Notes: generated by a model from the sequence alone, not told the origin. 64,000 nt of DNA from DCFW01 sp963790715 (GCA_963790715.1 CAWBPN010000018.1:1364001-1428000), one strand, 5' to 3'; counted from the stretch's first letter, positions 28,745-37,711 are shown. Numbers and translations are program-made.

Positions 28745-30226
28745 ATGAAAAATATAATTTTAAAATTAGGAATGATTGTTTCAGTAGGAATGCTAGTAAT
28801 CAGCTGTTCCGACCTTACTGAACTGCATGATGACCCTAACGAAACTTCCACGACTGTACCTCAGCTTATCTTAACAACATTGGAAGAGGACGCGTTTGCT
28901 AACAATGTAAGTGAGTCTTCTGCATTAACCAACCGTTATATGGTTTTTTGTGAAACAAGTTCAGAAGATCAATATTATACATGGCAGACAGGCTCATTAG
29001 GTTATTATGATGATATTAAGCAAGCGATGAAGATGAGTGATGAATCAGAAAGAATCGGAGACACAATATATAATAGTCTATCTAAATTTTTTAAATCATA
29101 TTTTATTATAGAGATGACACAAGACTTCGGTGACCTTCCTTATTCACAAGTAGGAAAATTAGATGAAGGCATTACAAAACCGGTATATGACAGTCAAAAA
29201 TCAATTTATTTGAAGGTCTTAAATGATTTGAAATCGGCTTCGGATGCATTGGCTTCTAGTTCAGGTAGTATTTCTTCAGATAATGATGTCATTTACAGAG
29301 GTGATAAAACAAAGTGGAGAAAACTTATCGACAGTTATTACCTCAGAGTTCTAATGGATTTATCAAAGAAAACGAATGATGCAGATTTGCAAATAATTCA
29401 AAGGTTTAACTCCATTGTAAATAATCCTTCACAGTATCCTATTTTTACTTCTAACAGCGATAATGGAGATATACAATATTCAAGCCAGACAAGCAATCAT
29501 TATCCGGGTTACTACAATAATGACTTGCAATGTGAGTATTATATGGAAAAGACTTTCGTTGACAGGTTAAAAAACTTACAGGATCCTCGTTTGTTCAAGA
29601 TGGCAAGCATGACGAATAAAGCTGTAGCTAACGGGCTATCCGAAACAGATTTCAATTCTTATAATGGAGCTTTGGGAAGTGCGCCGTTGGGTGATATTGA
29701 AGTTGCCGTATCTTCAGGTAATGTATCTATAATTAATTCGAGATACTTTCTTAATATAGCTGCAGAGCCGGGTGTACTCATGAATTACTCGGAATTGGAG
29801 TTTATTCTGGCTGAAGCAAGCGAAAGAGGATGGATTACTGCCGGAAAGGCGGATAGCTATTATAAAGCCGGAATAACGGCTTCAATGAATTTCTACAATA
29901 TAACAGATGCCTCAACGATAAATAATTATATTAACCAGCCTGCAGTATCATTAACGAACGGAGATCCGATAGAGCAAATTATGATACAGAAACATATTTC
30001 CATGTTTATGAATACGGGATGGCAAATATTCTTCGACCAGAGAAGAACGGGGTATCCTGTTTATGATGTATCGGGAAGTGGTATCGGGAATAATGGATTA
30101 GTGCCACAACGTTGGATGTATCCTTCAAGCGAATATACACATAATAGCGATAATGTGAAATCGGCTGTCAAAAGCCAGTATAGCGGAAACGATAATATAA
30201 ATGGAGTGATGTGGGTTTTAAAGTAA
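28745..30226 (+). CDS. SusD-like lipoprotein (SusD-like_2 type)
   Basis: The lipobox LVISC (Cys21) is followed by SDLTELHDDPNE, the start typical of the SusD/RagB relatives in which NxNPN-like Asn/Asp-Pro motifs open the mature protein. Helical TPR-like segments include KFFKSYFIIEMTQDFGDLPYSQ, GDKTKWRKLIDSYYLRVLMDLS and MNYSELEFILAEASERGW, and a C-terminal IMIQKHISMFMNTGWQIFFDQRRTGYPVY is diagnostic of this subgroup. It would cap the preceding SusC and bind the oligosaccharide at the cell surface. The gene ends the two-gene unit and is followed by a clear terminator. It shares the subgroup with the protein at 59963-61567. Confidence 0.9.
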   Translation: MKNIILKLGMIVSVGMLVISCSDLTELHDDPNETSTTVPQLILTTLEEDAFANNVSESSALTNRYMVFCETSSEDQYYTWQTGSLGYYDDIKQAMKMSDESERIGDTIYNSLSKFFKSYFIIEMTQDFGDLPYSQVGKLDEGITKPVYDSQKSIYLKVLNDLKSASDALASSSGSISSDNDVIYRGDKTKWRKLIDSYYLRVLMDLSKKTNDADLQIIQRFNSIVNNPSQYPIFTSNSDNGDIQYSSQTSNHYPGYYNNDLQCEYYMEKTFVDRLKNLQDPRLFKMASMTNKAVANGLSETDFNSYNGALGSAPLGDIEVAVSSGNVSIINSRYFLNIAAEPGVLMNYSELEFILAEASERGWITAGKADSYYKAGITASMNFYNITDASTINNYINQPAVSLTNGDPIEQIMIQKHISMFMNTGWQIFFDQRRTGYPVYDVSGSGIGNNGLVPQRWMYPSSEYTHNSDNVKSAVKSQYSGNDNINGVMWVLK

Positions 30227-30249
30227 TTTACAAAACCATTTATAATATT

Positions 30250-30286
30250 GAGGCTGTGTCACATATTAATGGCACAGCCTCGTTTT
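30250..30286 (+). terminator. Terminator after the SusC/SusD pair
   Basis: GAGGCTGTGTC (30250-30260) and GGCACAGCCTC (30271-30281) form a stable stem followed by GTTTTG, 24 bases past the susD stop. Confidence 0.8.
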
Positions 30287-30371
30287 GTAAGACGGTTATT
30301 TCCAAGTATCTAAAAATGAATCCGGTCGATTTATTATAAAATCCAAAGTGTTGTTCTTTTGTATATTACAG

Positions 30372-30414
30372 GGTTATACTTTTTATCATGAAAAAGGTAT
30401 AACCTTGTTTTTTA
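30372..30414 (+). terminator. Second copy of the ATCATG-loop terminator
   Basis: GGTTATACTTTTT pairs with AAAAAGGTATAACC around ATCATG, followed by TTGTTTTTTAT. It is homologous to the hairpin at 24369-24409. It lies downstream of another terminator, so its presence is best explained by duplication together with the SGNH gene. Confidence 0.7.
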
Positions 30415-30421
30415 TAATATA

Positions 30422-30455
30422 TTTTGGTATAATTCTGAATTTGCCTTGTCTTTAT
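30422..30455 (+). promoter_or_regulatory. 34-base ECF-type box, copy c (SGNH gene 2)
   Basis: TTTTGGTATAATTC and TTGTCTTTAT with the same spacing as copy a, 39 bases before the SGNH start. It was duplicated with its gene, and it is preserved although the flanking DNA has begun to diverge. Confidence 0.6.
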
Positions 30456-30493
30456 ATTCGAATTAATTTAAGAAGTTATATAAAAAATAAGTT

Positions 30494-31144
30494 ATGATGA
30501 AAAGGATTATATTCATATTTACATTGCTTTTTACCATTTGTGGTAGTAGTGTTTATGCTCAGCGAATACGTGTAGCTTGTGTCGGTAATAGTATTACATA
30601 CGGTTGCGGTATTCCCGATCGTGAACATAAATGCTATCCGGTGGATTTAGGCAATTTATTAGGAAGTGGGTATGACGTTAAGAATTTCGGAAATTCAGGC
30701 ACTACATTATTAATGAAGGGTGATTATCCTTATATGAAGCAGCAGACATTTAAGGATGTTTTGGATTTTAATCCGGACATTGTAGTAATAAAATTAGGTA
30801 CAAATGATTCAAAACCACAAAACTGGATATATAAGGAAGATTTTGAAAAGGATATGATAACTTTAGTAGACAGATTTAAGTCGCTTCCGGCAAAACCGCG
30901 TATTATCTTATGTACTACTATTGCCGTATACAAATCACTTAGCGGAATTAATGATAGTATAGTACGTTATGGTGTAATGCCGGATGTAAAAGCTGTGGCT
31001 AAAAAAGAAAAGGTAGAATATCTTAACCTTTATCCTTTGTTAAAAGGTAAAAAAGCGGATTATGTAGACGGAGTTCATCCTAATGCAGCAGGTGCGTTAC
31101 TAATTGCTGAAAGGGTCTATAGAAAGATTAAATATAGGAAATGA
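30494..31144 (+). CDS. Secreted SGNH/GDSL-family esterase, copy 2
   Basis: The same architecture as copy 1 is intact: signal peptide, GNSIT (Ser33), NFGNSGTT, GTND (Asn104), DGVHPN (Asp192, His195). The differences are concentrated around residues 38-42 (CGIPD for YGIQD), 58-64 and 142-165, which surround the active-site cleft in this fold, so the two copies could differ in specificity. The gene has its own box and starts a run with the EEP-family enzyme 66 bases downstream. A degenerate half-box (AGTACAATTTATT) lies between the two genes at about 31152-31164. Confidence 0.88.
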   Translation: MMKRIIFIFTLLFTICGSSVYAQRIRVACVGNSITYGCGIPDREHKCYPVDLGNLLGSGYDVKNFGNSGTTLLMKGDYPYMKQQTFKDVLDFNPDIVVIKLGTNDSKPQNWIYKEDFEKDMITLVDRFKSLPAKPRIILCTTIAVYKSLSGINDSIVRYGVMPDVKAVAKKEKVEYLNLYPLLKGKKADYVDGVHPNAAGALLIAERVYRKIKYRK

Positions 31145-31210
31145 AGTGGATAGTACAATTTATTCATTATTCCATTAAAGAATAAGGCAAATAATGATAT
31201 TATAAATAAT

Positions 31211-32137
31211 ATGAGAAAGCTGGAAGTAAAAAAAATAATTAGTTTAATTGTTCTGCTATTGTGTGTTACCGTAGGAATTACTGCAAAAGTACCGGTAAAG
31301 TATACAATGGCTACATATAACGTGCGCTATGCCAATCACGGTGATTCTATAAACGGCAACGGATGGGGACATCGTTGTCAAGTAATTTGTGATATGCTTA
31401 ACTTTGAAGATGTTGATATTTTAGGTTGTCAAGAGGTGCTTGTGAATCAATTGCATGATATACTGAAAGGTTTGGGTGGATATTCATACATAGGTGTAGG
31501 GCGCGATGACGGAAAAGAAAGGGGAGAGTATTCTCCTATTTTTTATAAAACTGCAAAGTTCAAGTTGTTGAAGTCAGGTCATTTCTGGTTATCACCACAT
31601 ACAACATATCCGAATAAAGGATGGGACGCCGAGTGCAATCGCATTTGTACATGGGGATATTTTGAAGATATTCAATCAAAAGCTACATTTTGGTATTTTA
31701 ATCTTCACATGGACGATGCAGGCGTTATTGCCCGTCGTGAATCGGCTAAATTGGTTATTTCGAAGATTCGTGATAAGTGTAAAAATGCGCCATTCATCTT
31801 GACTGGAGATTTTAATGTGGATCAAACAGATGAAATATATACTATATTTACGAAATCCGGAATATTGAAAGATTCGTATGTATGTTCGAAACATCGTTTC
31901 GCAGAAAATGGTACATTTAATGACTTCAACTCAGATATTAAAACAGACAGTCGTATTGATCATATTTTTGTATCACCCTCATTCAATGTTAATGGATATG
32001 CAATCCTAACAAATTGTTATTGGACTCCTGTAAAAGGAAAAATTGATGATCAAAAAGGTGCTAATGAAATAAAGTATCAACGTCGTACGCCATCTGATCA
32101 TTATCCTGTTGTAGTTCATTTGGAATTGAATCGTTAA
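31211..32137 (+). CDS. Secreted endonuclease/exonuclease/phosphatase-family phosphodiesterase
   Basis: A signal peptide (to about residue 25) precedes a complete EEP (DNase I/sphingomyelinase-like) fold: TYNVRY (Asn37), GCQEV (metal-binding Glu75), FNLHMDD, TGDFNVD, SRIDHIFVS and the terminal SDHYPVV histidine. Family members cleave phosphodiesters in nucleic acids, phosphoinositides or sphingolipids, and secreted versions often accompany GH92 genes in Bacteroidetes. With PafA and a second phosphodiesterase in this locus, a role in opening mannose-phosphodiester or GPI-type linkages is a reasonable inference. DNA/RNA scavenging is the alternative. Length of 308 residues is normal. Confidence 0.88.
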   Translation: MRKLEVKKIISLIVLLLCVTVGITAKVPVKYTMATYNVRYANHGDSINGNGWGHRCQVICDMLNFEDVDILGCQEVLVNQLHDILKGLGGYSYIGVGRDDGKERGEYSPIFYKTAKFKLLKSGHFWLSPHTTYPNKGWDAECNRICTWGYFEDIQSKATFWYFNLHMDDAGVIARRESAKLVISKIRDKCKNAPFILTGDFNVDQTDEIYTIFTKSGILKDSYVCSKHRFAENGTFNDFNSDIKTDSRIDHIFVSPSFNVNGYAILTNCYWTPVKGKIDDQKGANEIKYQRRTPSDHYPVVVHLELNR

Positions 32138-32148
32138 GTTTATAATTA

Positions 32149-32182
32149 TTATGGTACAATTTGAAATTTGTCTTGTCTTTAT
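32149..32182 (+). promoter_or_regulatory. 34-base ECF-type box, copy d (TIG/LamG lipoprotein)
   Basis: TTATGGTACAATTTG and TTGTCTTTAT in standard spacing, 46 bases before the ATG. It forms part of a 58-base segment repeated at 25158-25215. Confidence 0.6.
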
Positions 32183-32227
32183 GATATGTAAGAGGGGGAA
32201 TAATATAATTAAAAATAATATAATGGA

Positions 32228-33289
32228 ATGAAAACAAAAAAAATCTTAGCGTTTATTCTGTGCATCCCAATTCTTATGTCATGTAAGGGGGGCGATAATG
32301 CTGTTTCTGGGATTCCGGTAATAAAATGTGTCGTCTCTGCTGGCAGTAGCGATACAATTACTTCAGCTGCATATAATGATTGGATTACCATAGTTGGTAA
32401 TAATTTTGTAAATGTAAAGTCTATTTATGTTAATGATGTAGAGATTTCTCCACAAAAATTATATCTGACAAAAAATGAAATAACTTTTCAAATTCCATCA
32501 ACTACACCTGGTAAAGTGAATAATTTGATAACTATTCAAACTAATAGTGGAACAGCTACATTACCTTTTACCGTAATTCTTCCGGCACCGATAGTTGTGC
32601 CTGATAGAGTAGCGTCATGGCTTTTTGATGATCCTTCGAATTTATTGAAAGCTAGCGTTGGACAGGATTTGAAAACTGGTTGGAGAGAAAATGCTTCTGT
32701 AACACATATACCAAGTCCAAATGTTATGACAGGCTTTACCCCAATTAGCGGTCCGGATAATGATAATAAAGCATTAACTGTTGATAAAAGTTATTTTCTT
32801 GTTGCCAATCATGGAATAAGTCCAAATGGAGGAGGAACAAAAGTAAATGAATATACTTTAATGATTGATTTCAGAGCGCCTGTTTTAGGTACGTGGTACA
32901 CTTTTATGCAAACAAATCCTGCAGATGATAGTGATGGTGATATATTTATCAATAAAACGGGAGGAATAGGCCGTGGTGTAACAGGCTATTCCAATAGTGG
33001 TATGGTTATTGCTAATACGTGGCAACGTCTTGTAGTCTCAGTTAAACTTGGTAGTAAGGGATGGATAAAATATTATATAGACGGAAGTTTGGTATTAAAT
33101 ATAACGGATATGACTAATTTCCAAATCGATGATAATAGTTACTCTCTTGGACCTCAACTCCTTTTATTTGCAGATAATGATGGAGATGATGCTAATATTG
33201 ATGTCGCAGGAGTAGCAATGTGGAATGTTGCACTTAATGAAAGTCAAGTAGAAAAAATAGGAGAACTTGATGGTTGGACAATGAAATAG
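32228..33289 (+). CDS. Surface lipoprotein with IPT/TIG and LamG-like (concanavalin fold) domains
   Basis: The lipobox PILMSC (Cys19) is followed by an acidic linker KGGDNA. Residues about 28-118 form an IPT/TIG immunoglobulin-like domain (ITSAAYNDWITIVGNNFVNVKSIYVND, then FQIPSTTPGKVNNLITIQTNSGTATLPF). Residues about 125-350 form a LamG/laminin_G_3-like jelly roll (RVASWLFDDPSN, YTLMIDFRAP, GTWYTFMQTN, NTWQRLVVSVKLG, KYYIDGSLVLNI, VAGVAMWNVALNESQVEKIGELDGW). No catalytic motif is seen. It is probably a surface glycan-binding protein that keeps substrate near the GH92 and SusC machinery. A terminator and a new box separate it from the GH92 gene. Confidence 0.78.
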   Translation: MKTKKILAFILCIPILMSCKGGDNAVSGIPVIKCVVSAGSSDTITSAAYNDWITIVGNNFVNVKSIYVNDVEISPQKLYLTKNEITFQIPSTTPGKVNNLITIQTNSGTATLPFTVILPAPIVVPDRVASWLFDDPSNLLKASVGQDLKTGWRENASVTHIPSPNVMTGFTPISGPDNDNKALTVDKSYFLVANHGISPNGGGTKVNEYTLMIDFRAPVLGTWYTFMQTNPADDSDGDIFINKTGGIGRGVTGYSNSGMVIANTWQRLVVSVKLGSKGWIKYYIDGSLVLNITDMTNFQIDDNSYSLGPQLLLFADNDGDDANIDVAGVAMWNVALNESQVEKIGELDGWTMK

Positions 33290-33344
33290 TTCATGCTATT
33301 AAATAAAAATTTAACCACTAATATATAGAAATAAAAATGTTTTG

Positions 33345-33383
33345 TCCGAGTTTGTAGATAATACTATGAACTCGGATATTTTT
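33345..33383 (+). terminator. Terminator before the GH92 operon
   Basis: TCCGAGTTT (33345-33353) pairs with GAACTCGGA (33368-33376), one G-U/A-type mismatch aside, and is followed by TATTTTTAT. It isolates the LamG lipoprotein from the box at 33408. Confidence 0.7.
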
Positions 33384-33407
33384 ATGAAAATCGGTTTTAT
33401 AATACAT

Positions 33408-33441
33408 TTTTGGTACAATTTGAATTTTGTCTTGTCTTTAT
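33408..33441 (+). promoter_or_regulatory. 34-base ECF-type box, copy e (GH92-SusE-GH76-SusC-SusD operon)
   Basis: TTTTGGTACAATTTG then TTGTCTTTAT, 30 bases before the GH92 start. This is the copy closest to the consensus. The five genes downstream run without an internal terminator to 42999, so it would control the largest unit of the locus. Confidence 0.65.
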
Positions 33442-33470
33442 AGTCAGATAAATAATAGTAATATAATGTA

Positions 33471-35771
33471 ATGAAAAAGAATTCTATTTTTTTTGTTCTC
33501 ATGTTCCTTGTATGTGCGAGTGCAGGATTAGCGCAAACACCGAAGAAGCTGACTTCTTATGTGGATCCTTTTATTGGCACGAATAGTGTGGATAATAATA
33601 GTCTTGGCGGAAGTAATTTCCCGGGAGCAACCTGTCCTTTTGGATTTGTACAATTGAGTCCGGACACTTACTACGAGATAGGAGATCCGGCCAGTGGCTA
33701 CAATTATCAATGCAATACTATTTTTGGATTTTCTCATAACCATCTTAGTGGTACAGGAGTATCGGATTTGTTTGATGTAATGATGATGCCCGGTACAGGG
33801 AAAATAAGATTTGAACCGGGAGAAAACGGCAAGCCTGGAAGTGGTTTTTTATCTTCTTTTTCTCATAAAGAAGAATGGGCAACGCCTGGATATTACAAGG
33901 TGTTGCTAAAAGATTACAACGTTATGGCCGAACTTACGGCTACCGAACATTGTGGCATGCACAGATATACAGCATCATCACAGGACAGTATGCATGTGAT
34001 GATAGATATGTTTCATTCTAGAGAAAAGGGGAAAAATGGAAGAAATTGCCACATTATCGGAGCTTCGATAAGAATACTTGATAACAGACATATTTGTGGA
34101 TATAGAGTTATAACCGGTTGGGCAAGAATGAGAAAAGTCTATTTTTACGCTGAATTTTCCGAACCGTTTGTCAAAAATTATTTTTATGACGGACATAATG
34201 CAATAGAAGGAATACCTTTCTTGAATGGAGGTTTGGTAAGAGGAGCTTTTTGTTTTGCACCGTCATCAACTCCACTTACGGTAAAAGTAGGTATTTCATC
34301 AGTAAGTGTTGATGGCGCGAAAAATAATTTTGAATCTGAAATAAAGAATAAAACTTTCGATGAAGTGGCAGAAGCTGCTAATGAAGAATGGGAGAAGAAA
34401 TTATCAATAGCAAAGGTTGAAGGAAGCGAGAGCCAAAAGAGAATATTTTATACAGGCTTGTATCATGCTTTTACCCAACCGAACAATACGGCTGATGTAG
34501 ACGGATTGTATCAAGCACCGGACATGACAATAAAGAAAGCTGAAACAGGCAAACAATATTCAACTTTCTCTTTATGGGATACATATCGTGCTGCCAATCC
34601 TATGTATGCATTATTATGCCCTACACTTGAAGGGGCTTTTGTGAATAGTATGATTCGCCAATCTCAAGTTTATGGCTTTCTACCTATTTGGCAACTGTGG
34701 AATGATGAAAATTACTGTATGATAGGTAATCATGCCATACCTATTGTTGTAGATGCTGTATTAAAGAAATTGCCCGGAGTAGACCCTGAAAAAGCATATA
34801 AAGAGGTAAGAGCCTCTGCGTCTGTTGATCATGCCAATTCTCCTTTTCATATTTATGATAAGTATGGGTATATGCCTGAGGATAAGCAACATGAGTCTGT
34901 CTCTTTTACATTGGAAACCTGTTTTGATGATTGGTGCGTAGCAGAGTTGGCCAAATATCTTGGTAAGGAAACAGATTATGAGTATTTTAAGAAGCGTTCT
35001 GAATATTACCGTAATTTATTTGATAAATCTACAGGCTTTTTCCGTGGGAAGAACAGTGACGGTAAATGGTTAAGTCCGTTTGATCCTCTAAAATATGAAG
35101 AGAACGGAGCTTATCCGTATACTGAAGCAAATGCATGGCAATACTTATGGTATGTTCCGGAGAATGTCCCCGATCTTGTTAACTTACTTGGAGGGAAAGA
35201 ATCATTTTCTAAAAAGTTAGATACTTTCTTTTCTTTGACAGATAAGCCAGGGCATAAGAATGGCAATGCCTCCGGTTTCATAGGTCAATATGCACACGGA
35301 AATGAACCAAGTCATCAAATTACATATATGTATGATTTCGTTGGACAACCATGGAAGACACAAGCATTGGTGGAAAAAGTGTTGAAAGAGCTATATAGTG
35401 ATCACCCATCCGGTTATTGTGGAAATGAAGATTGTGGCCAAATGTCTGCATGGTATATTTTCAGTTCAATGGGATTTTATCCTTTTAATCCTTCAAATGG
35501 TGTTTATACAATAGGTACTCCCGTATTGAAATCCGCACAAATCAATTTTGAAAGTGGTAAAACTTTCAAGATGACGGCAAATGGCGTATCGGATAAAAAT
35601 ATATACATACAATCAGTTAAGTTGAATGGCAAAGCTTATAACAAAACTTATTTATTATTCAATGATATTGAAAATGGAGGAAGTCTTGAATTTAATATGG
35701 GCCCAAAACCAAATAAGAAATGGGGCACAGCACATGATTCAGCTCCGATAAGCGGGTCTTATGGTTTATAA
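33471..35771 (+). CDS. GH92 exo-alpha-mannosidase, copy 1
   Basis: This is a Ca2+-dependent inverting alpha-mannosidase of family GH92, secreted to the periplasm (signal peptide to about residue 22, GLAQ). The N-terminal sandwich opens with LTSYVDPFIGTN, followed by NFPGATCPFGFVQLSPDTY and FSHNHLSGTGVSDLFDV. The (alpha/alpha)6 domain holds FSLWDTYRAANPM, YTEANAWQYLWYVP (putative acid Glu552), IGQYAHGNEPSHQ (N611, E612, H615) and GNEDCGQMSAWYIFSSMGFYPFNP (base region around D654). The usual second His of NEPSHH is Gln616 here, while the second GH92 in the window keeps HH, so the two may differ in linkage preference. It leads an operon with SusE-like, GH76-like, SusC and SusD genes. Confidence 0.95.
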   Translation: MKKNSIFFVLMFLVCASAGLAQTPKKLTSYVDPFIGTNSVDNNSLGGSNFPGATCPFGFVQLSPDTYYEIGDPASGYNYQCNTIFGFSHNHLSGTGVSDLFDVMMMPGTGKIRFEPGENGKPGSGFLSSFSHKEEWATPGYYKVLLKDYNVMAELTATEHCGMHRYTASSQDSMHVMIDMFHSREKGKNGRNCHIIGASIRILDNRHICGYRVITGWARMRKVYFYAEFSEPFVKNYFYDGHNAIEGIPFLNGGLVRGAFCFAPSSTPLTVKVGISSVSVDGAKNNFESEIKNKTFDEVAEAANEEWEKKLSIAKVEGSESQKRIFYTGLYHAFTQPNNTADVDGLYQAPDMTIKKAETGKQYSTFSLWDTYRAANPMYALLCPTLEGAFVNSMIRQSQVYGFLPIWQLWNDENYCMIGNHAIPIVVDAVLKKLPGVDPEKAYKEVRASASVDHANSPFHIYDKYGYMPEDKQHESVSFTLETCFDDWCVAELAKYLGKETDYEYFKKRSEYYRNLFDKSTGFFRGKNSDGKWLSPFDPLKYEENGAYPYTEANAWQYLWYVPENVPDLVNLLGGKESFSKKLDTFFSLTDKPGHKNGNASGFIGQYAHGNEPSHQITYMYDFVGQPWKTQALVEKVLKELYSDHPSGYCGNEDCGQMSAWYIFSSMGFYPFNPSNGVYTIGTPVLKSAQINFESGKTFKMTANGVSDKNIYIQSVKLNGKAYNKTYLLFNDIENGGSLEFNMGPKPNKKWGTAHDSAPISGSYGL

Positions 35772-35805
35772 ATGACTTTAATAAATTAAAATAATATATA
35801 ATGGT

Positions 35806-36327
35806 ATGAAGAAACGAACATTAATTAATGCGTTTTTTGTGTGTATGCTGTTGCCATGCATGATGTCATGTGAGCAGGATCCATTAAATTGGAAAAACAA
35901 GTTAGCTTATAAAAAAGATTTTGAAGCGGTTTATACACCAACGGCGGTTCAAACTCTGCTTTCTTTTGCTAACAATGAAACTATTGATTTGTCCATAACA
36001 GGTAATGACACTTTGAAGTGGAAAGCGTCTGTACTTCCAAAAGGAAGTGCTATGGTTGTTAGGTATGAAGTCCTTTTAGACAGTTGTGATAATAACTTTA
36101 ATAAAACAGATAATGGATTATTGGGTGTTATAACTTCTGGCAATGAGGGAATTGATACAACTCTTGTAATAAGTTCAAGCGCTTTAGTTAGTATCGCTTC
36201 TAATGCTGGATTTAATGAAGGTATTAAAACTCTCAGCTGGAAAGTAAGAGCTTATTGTGGACTTGATAATAGTATCAGCAAGGTTACCGGTCATTTTAAA
36301 TTGTCAGTGCCTGCTTCTTCGAATTAA
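35806..36327 (+). CDS. Small SusE-like surface lipoprotein
   Basis: The lipobox CMMSC (Cys22) is followed by EQDPLNWKNKLAYKKDF. The remaining 140 residues look like a single SusE/fibronectin-like beta-sandwich: LSITGNDTLKWKASVLPKGSAMVVRYEVLLDS, then IDTTLVISSSALVSIASNAGF and IKTLSWKVRAYCG, matching the repeated Leu-x-Trp and Trp-x-Val-x-Ala pattern of SusE N-terminal domains. At 173 residues it lacks the C-terminal binding domains of full SusE. It is 34 bases after GH92 and 41 bases before the GH76-like gene. A binding or scaffold role is inferred; no enzyme motif is present. Confidence 0.65.
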   Translation: MKKRTLINAFFVCMLLPCMMSCEQDPLNWKNKLAYKKDFEAVYTPTAVQTLLSFANNETIDLSITGNDTLKWKASVLPKGSAMVVRYEVLLDSCDNNFNKTDNGLLGVITSGNEGIDTTLVISSSALVSIASNAGFNEGIKTLSWKVRAYCGLDNSISKVTGHFKLSVPASSN

Positions 36328-36368
36328 GGTGTATTTTATACAATATTTGATTATTCATTTTAGTGATT

Positions 36369-37703
36369 ATGTTTATGAAAAACAGATGGTTAATTATTCT
36401 TCTTATTCTGTCAGGCACGATTTCTTCCTGCTCTGACAAAAGTATATATGATAAATATAATGGGAGTACAAGTCTGACTCAAAATTTGGTTGTGAAATGG
36501 GATACAATTGCAAATAAAAGTTCGCAAGCTTTATGTCAACATTTTTTACCGAATGGAACTCCTTATTTCGGTTCTGAAATATGGTGGAATTTGAAAAGTT
36601 CTGATCCTACTGTGCAAAAACAGGAAAATTTTACGCAAGGTACTATGAGTCTATGGAGCCAAAGTCAGGCTATAGATGTTATGATTGCTGCGTACAAGCG
36701 AAGTAAAGATCAAAAATTTTTAGATGAAGCAAATATCGCAGTTTCAGGAATATATCAAGCTAATGGTAGTTTCGTTAATTCTTCTTTTCGCGATTCTGAA
36801 TGTATGATAAATACATTATTGGATCTTTATGATGTCGTATCAGACAAAAGTGCGAAAGATAAATATTGGGAGGCTGCTACTTCTTTTTATAAGCAATTGG
36901 AAATAGCTACAGTAGTTAATGATTCAAGAAGCAAAAGTACTTATACAAATGGCTTAGATGGCATTCCTGTTTCATCATCGAATACTATGACACTATCTAC
37001 GCTCTCAAATGCTCCGGCGGTGATTATGGCAGTTAAAATGTATAAGATAGCTAAAGAAAGAAATGAGAGTGCGGATAATTATCTCCAGTTTGCCCAAAAT
37101 GTGTATTCCTATTGTTCTGGAAATTTGTTTGAAAATGGAGGATTAGTTTATAATTCTATATCTAATAATAATATAGATAATACTTTTTATACAAGCAATG
37201 AGGGGTATATGATAGGCGCTGCTGTAGCATTGTATAATATTACTAAGGATTCAACAAAAATAAGTTCGGCTTGCTCTTTTGCAAATTATGTATCAAAAGG
37301 CATTTATACAGGACGTCCAGTATGGGATACTCAATATCCTGTTCTTTTACCTGATATTAATTCAAATACATTAGTTGGTTCGGTGGATAGGTCTATCTTG
37401 ATGTACAGAGGAATATTTTTCAGATATTTGGTTGATCTAATTGATGTTACCAATACTAATATATCTGCGGATAAGAAGGAATTATATAAACTAACTCTTA
37501 CAAATAATGCCGAAACTTTATGGACTTATGGTCAAATACCAGGCAAGGCATTATGGGGATCACAGTGGTATGAACCTCCTTATAAAGGAGAATATGTATC
37601 AACTACTAGTCTATCTGACCCGTATATATCAAAGGAAGTAATTCCTCTTGAATCACAAATTGCGGGAGCATTTTTATTTGAGATGAAAGCATTGTTAAAT
37701 TAA
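36369..37703 (+). CDS. GH76-like lipoprotein with altered catalytic motif
   Basis: The lipobox ISSC places the protein on the membrane. The sequence follows the (alpha/alpha)6 layout of GH76 endo-alpha-1,6-mannanases: MSLWSQSQAIDVMIAAYKRSKDQKFLDEA, then FRDSECMINTLLDLYDV, NAPAVIMAVKMYKIAKE, YTSNEGYMIGAAVALYNITKD and WYEPP near the end. However, the DDxxW-type catalytic pair (FYDDxAWW in active enzymes) reads FRDSECM here, and the YNQG motif reads SNEG. It may therefore be a non-catalytic mannan-binding protein or a related glycosidase with a different mechanism. GTG 36363, ATG 36369 and ATG 36375 are possible starts; the signal peptide fits all. It is followed after 8 bases by susC. Confidence 0.68.
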   Translation: MFMKNRWLIILLILSGTISSCSDKSIYDKYNGSTSLTQNLVVKWDTIANKSSQALCQHFLPNGTPYFGSEIWWNLKSSDPTVQKQENFTQGTMSLWSQSQAIDVMIAAYKRSKDQKFLDEANIAVSGIYQANGSFVNSSFRDSECMINTLLDLYDVVSDKSAKDKYWEAATSFYKQLEIATVVNDSRSKSTYTNGLDGIPVSSSNTMTLSTLSNAPAVIMAVKMYKIAKERNESADNYLQFAQNVYSYCSGNLFENGGLVYNSISNNNIDNTFYTSNEGYMIGAAVALYNITKDSTKISSACSFANYVSKGIYTGRPVWDTQYPVLLPDINSNTLVGSVDRSILMYRGIFFRYLVDLIDVTNTNISADKKELYKLTLTNNAETLWTYGQIPGKALWGSQWYEPPYKGEYVSTTSLSDPYISKEVIPLESQIAGAFLFEMKALLN

Positions 37704-37711
37704 ATTCATAA

